NCBI GenBank assembly: GCA_036337015.1
Contig: JAYZEZ010000003.1
Location: 1 to 64,000 of the forward strand
Reading direction: 5' to 3'
Source of the DNA: Casp-alpha2 sp036337015
GTDB lineage: Bacteria > Pseudomonadota > Alphaproteobacteria > Rhodospirillales > Casp-alpha2
DNA length: 64,000 nt
Under the pieces are notes generated by a model. It did no database searches and was not told the DNA's origin. It worked only from the letters and a program-made list of their open reading frames with translations. Every line of letters starts with the position of its first letter. Position 1 is the first letter of the stretch. Both the position numbers and the translations under genes were made by a program. Shown here in pieces: positions 63,612 to 64,000 of the stretch.

Positions 63612-64000
63612 ATGCATTTTTTCTCATCAATAGAATTAGATCCAGCGATGTTTACCATGATTATTTTGGTAGATCTCGTGCTTTCAGGTGATAATGCTAT
63701 TGTGATAGGACTTGCGGCAGCTTCGTTGCCTCCAAATCTCCAAAAAAAAGCAATAATCTATGGAATAGCTGCAGCAATAATTTTTCGCATTCCATTGGCA
63801 GCATTAACATTCTACCTATTAGAAATCACTGGTTTGAAGTTAATTGGCGGATGTTTACTATTTTATGTTTGCTATCAATTGTGGATTGATTTGTCAAAAA
63901 ATCAAGATTCCCAACCTCAAAATAATTCAACAAACAAAAAAGTAGAGATTTCTAATATCGAAAACATTGTAAATGAAAGAGCAAATTCTAGACAATTCTT
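63612..64000 (+). CDS. TerC-family integral membrane protein (partial, runs off the right edge)
   Basis: The reading frame from ATG 63612 stays open to the window end (129 codons). It encodes ILVDLVLSGDNAIVIGLAAASLP, the TerC/YjbE signature with conserved Asp and Gly-Asp-Asn, followed by helices and a linker (LSKNQDSQPQNNS). TerC proteins are linked to metal export, notably manganese, and to Sec-exported metalloenzymes. No ribosome site precedes this ATG, so the downstream Met13 (MFTMIILVD) may be the true start. The C-terminal part is outside the window. Confidence 0.85.
   Translation, partial: MHFFSSIELDPAMFTMIILVDLVLSGDNAIVIGLAAASLPPNLQKKAIIYGIAAAIIFRIPLAALTFYLLEITGLKLIGGCLLFYVCYQLWIDLSKNQDSQPQNNSTNKKVEISNIENIVNERANSRQF

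Noticed and set aside
1..64000. CRISPR array, transposon, prophage, tRNA or rRNA gene
   Set aside because: No regularly spaced repeats, transposase or integrase motifs, or tRNA-like cloverleaf segments were seen on either strand by reading; a covariance search for tRNAs was not possible.

Overview
The window is 64 kb of compact, AT-rich bacterial chromosome (roughly one third G+C by eye). It carries a nearly unbroken set of housekeeping genes whose content and order are those of an alphaproteobacterium: serC-serA; radA-cvpA-purF-SDR; dnaB-alr; rpsF-rpsR-DUF2232-rplI facing fabD-fabG-acpP-fabF-mltG-yicC-gmk; lptF-lptG-lptD-surA-pdxA-rsmA; pepA-holC; ndk; purM-purN facing DUF2066-CDP-alcohol phosphotransferase-perM-hdaA; then rnd and aspS. 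Low G+C, short spacers and many 1-8 nt gene overlaps suggest a streamlined, possibly marine, free-living member. The exact lineage cannot be fixed from the sequence. TGA acts as a stop codon, so the genetic code is standard. I see no rRNA, tRNA, CRISPR array, insertion sequence, prophage or integrase.

Region by region: 1-3.0 kb, serine biosynthesis with an excellent sigma70-type promoter and a serC-type RNA leader. 3.0-7.2 kb (minus), der, bamB, a TPR membrane protein and a thioredoxin-fold protein. 7.3-8.8 kb, a small lipoprotein and an orphan 2-aminoethylphosphonate transaminase. 9.1-13.4 kb (minus), the radA-cvpA-purF-SDR operon. 13.6-22.5 kb (minus), a drug/metabolite exporter, an RND-superfamily protein, alr, dnaB and the ribosomal protein operon. 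22.7-28.75 kb (plus), type II fatty acid synthesis followed by mltG, yicC and gmk. 28.7-36.7 kb (minus), LPS export and outer-membrane biogenesis with pdxA and rsmA. 36.8-44.5 kb, mixed metabolism: a DmdC-like acyl-CoA dehydrogenase, yaaA, an ArsC/Spx-like protein, a D-2-hydroxyacid dehydrogenase, an MFS carrier, the tRNA t6A enzyme Sua5/TsaC and cysQ. 44.9-51.7 kb, pepA-holC, then a probable catabolic pair (family III CoA-transferase and CitE-like lyase), an MFS carrier, panE and ndk. 52-59 kb, a MetF-like reductase, purN-purM, and the DUF2066/CDP-alcohol/perM/hdaA/SDR operon. 59-64 kb, rnd, an exported alpha/beta hydrolase, aspS, an unknown two-TM protein, and a TerC-family gene cut by the right edge.

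Several blocks work together. FabD, FabG, AcpP and FabF make acyl chains. LptD, LptF, LptG, SurA and BamB build the outer membrane. DnaB, RadA, HolC and HdaA serve replication and repair. PurF, PurM and PurN are purine synthesis steps. Most of the window is ordinary core genome. Points worth a second look are the serC promoter and leader, a duplicated Trp/Tyr/Pro-rich motif in the LptD N-terminus, an SDR next to hdaA that lacks the YxxxK catalytic pair, sequence marks of a non-discriminating AspRS, a CoA-transferase/CoA-lyase pair of unknown substrate, and a GC-rich stem-loop in the AT-rich ndk/metF spacer. I found no convincing wholly new multi-gene system. Ten gene starts were moved inward from the longest open reading frame on ribosome-binding-site and family-start evidence; these are stated entry by entry.
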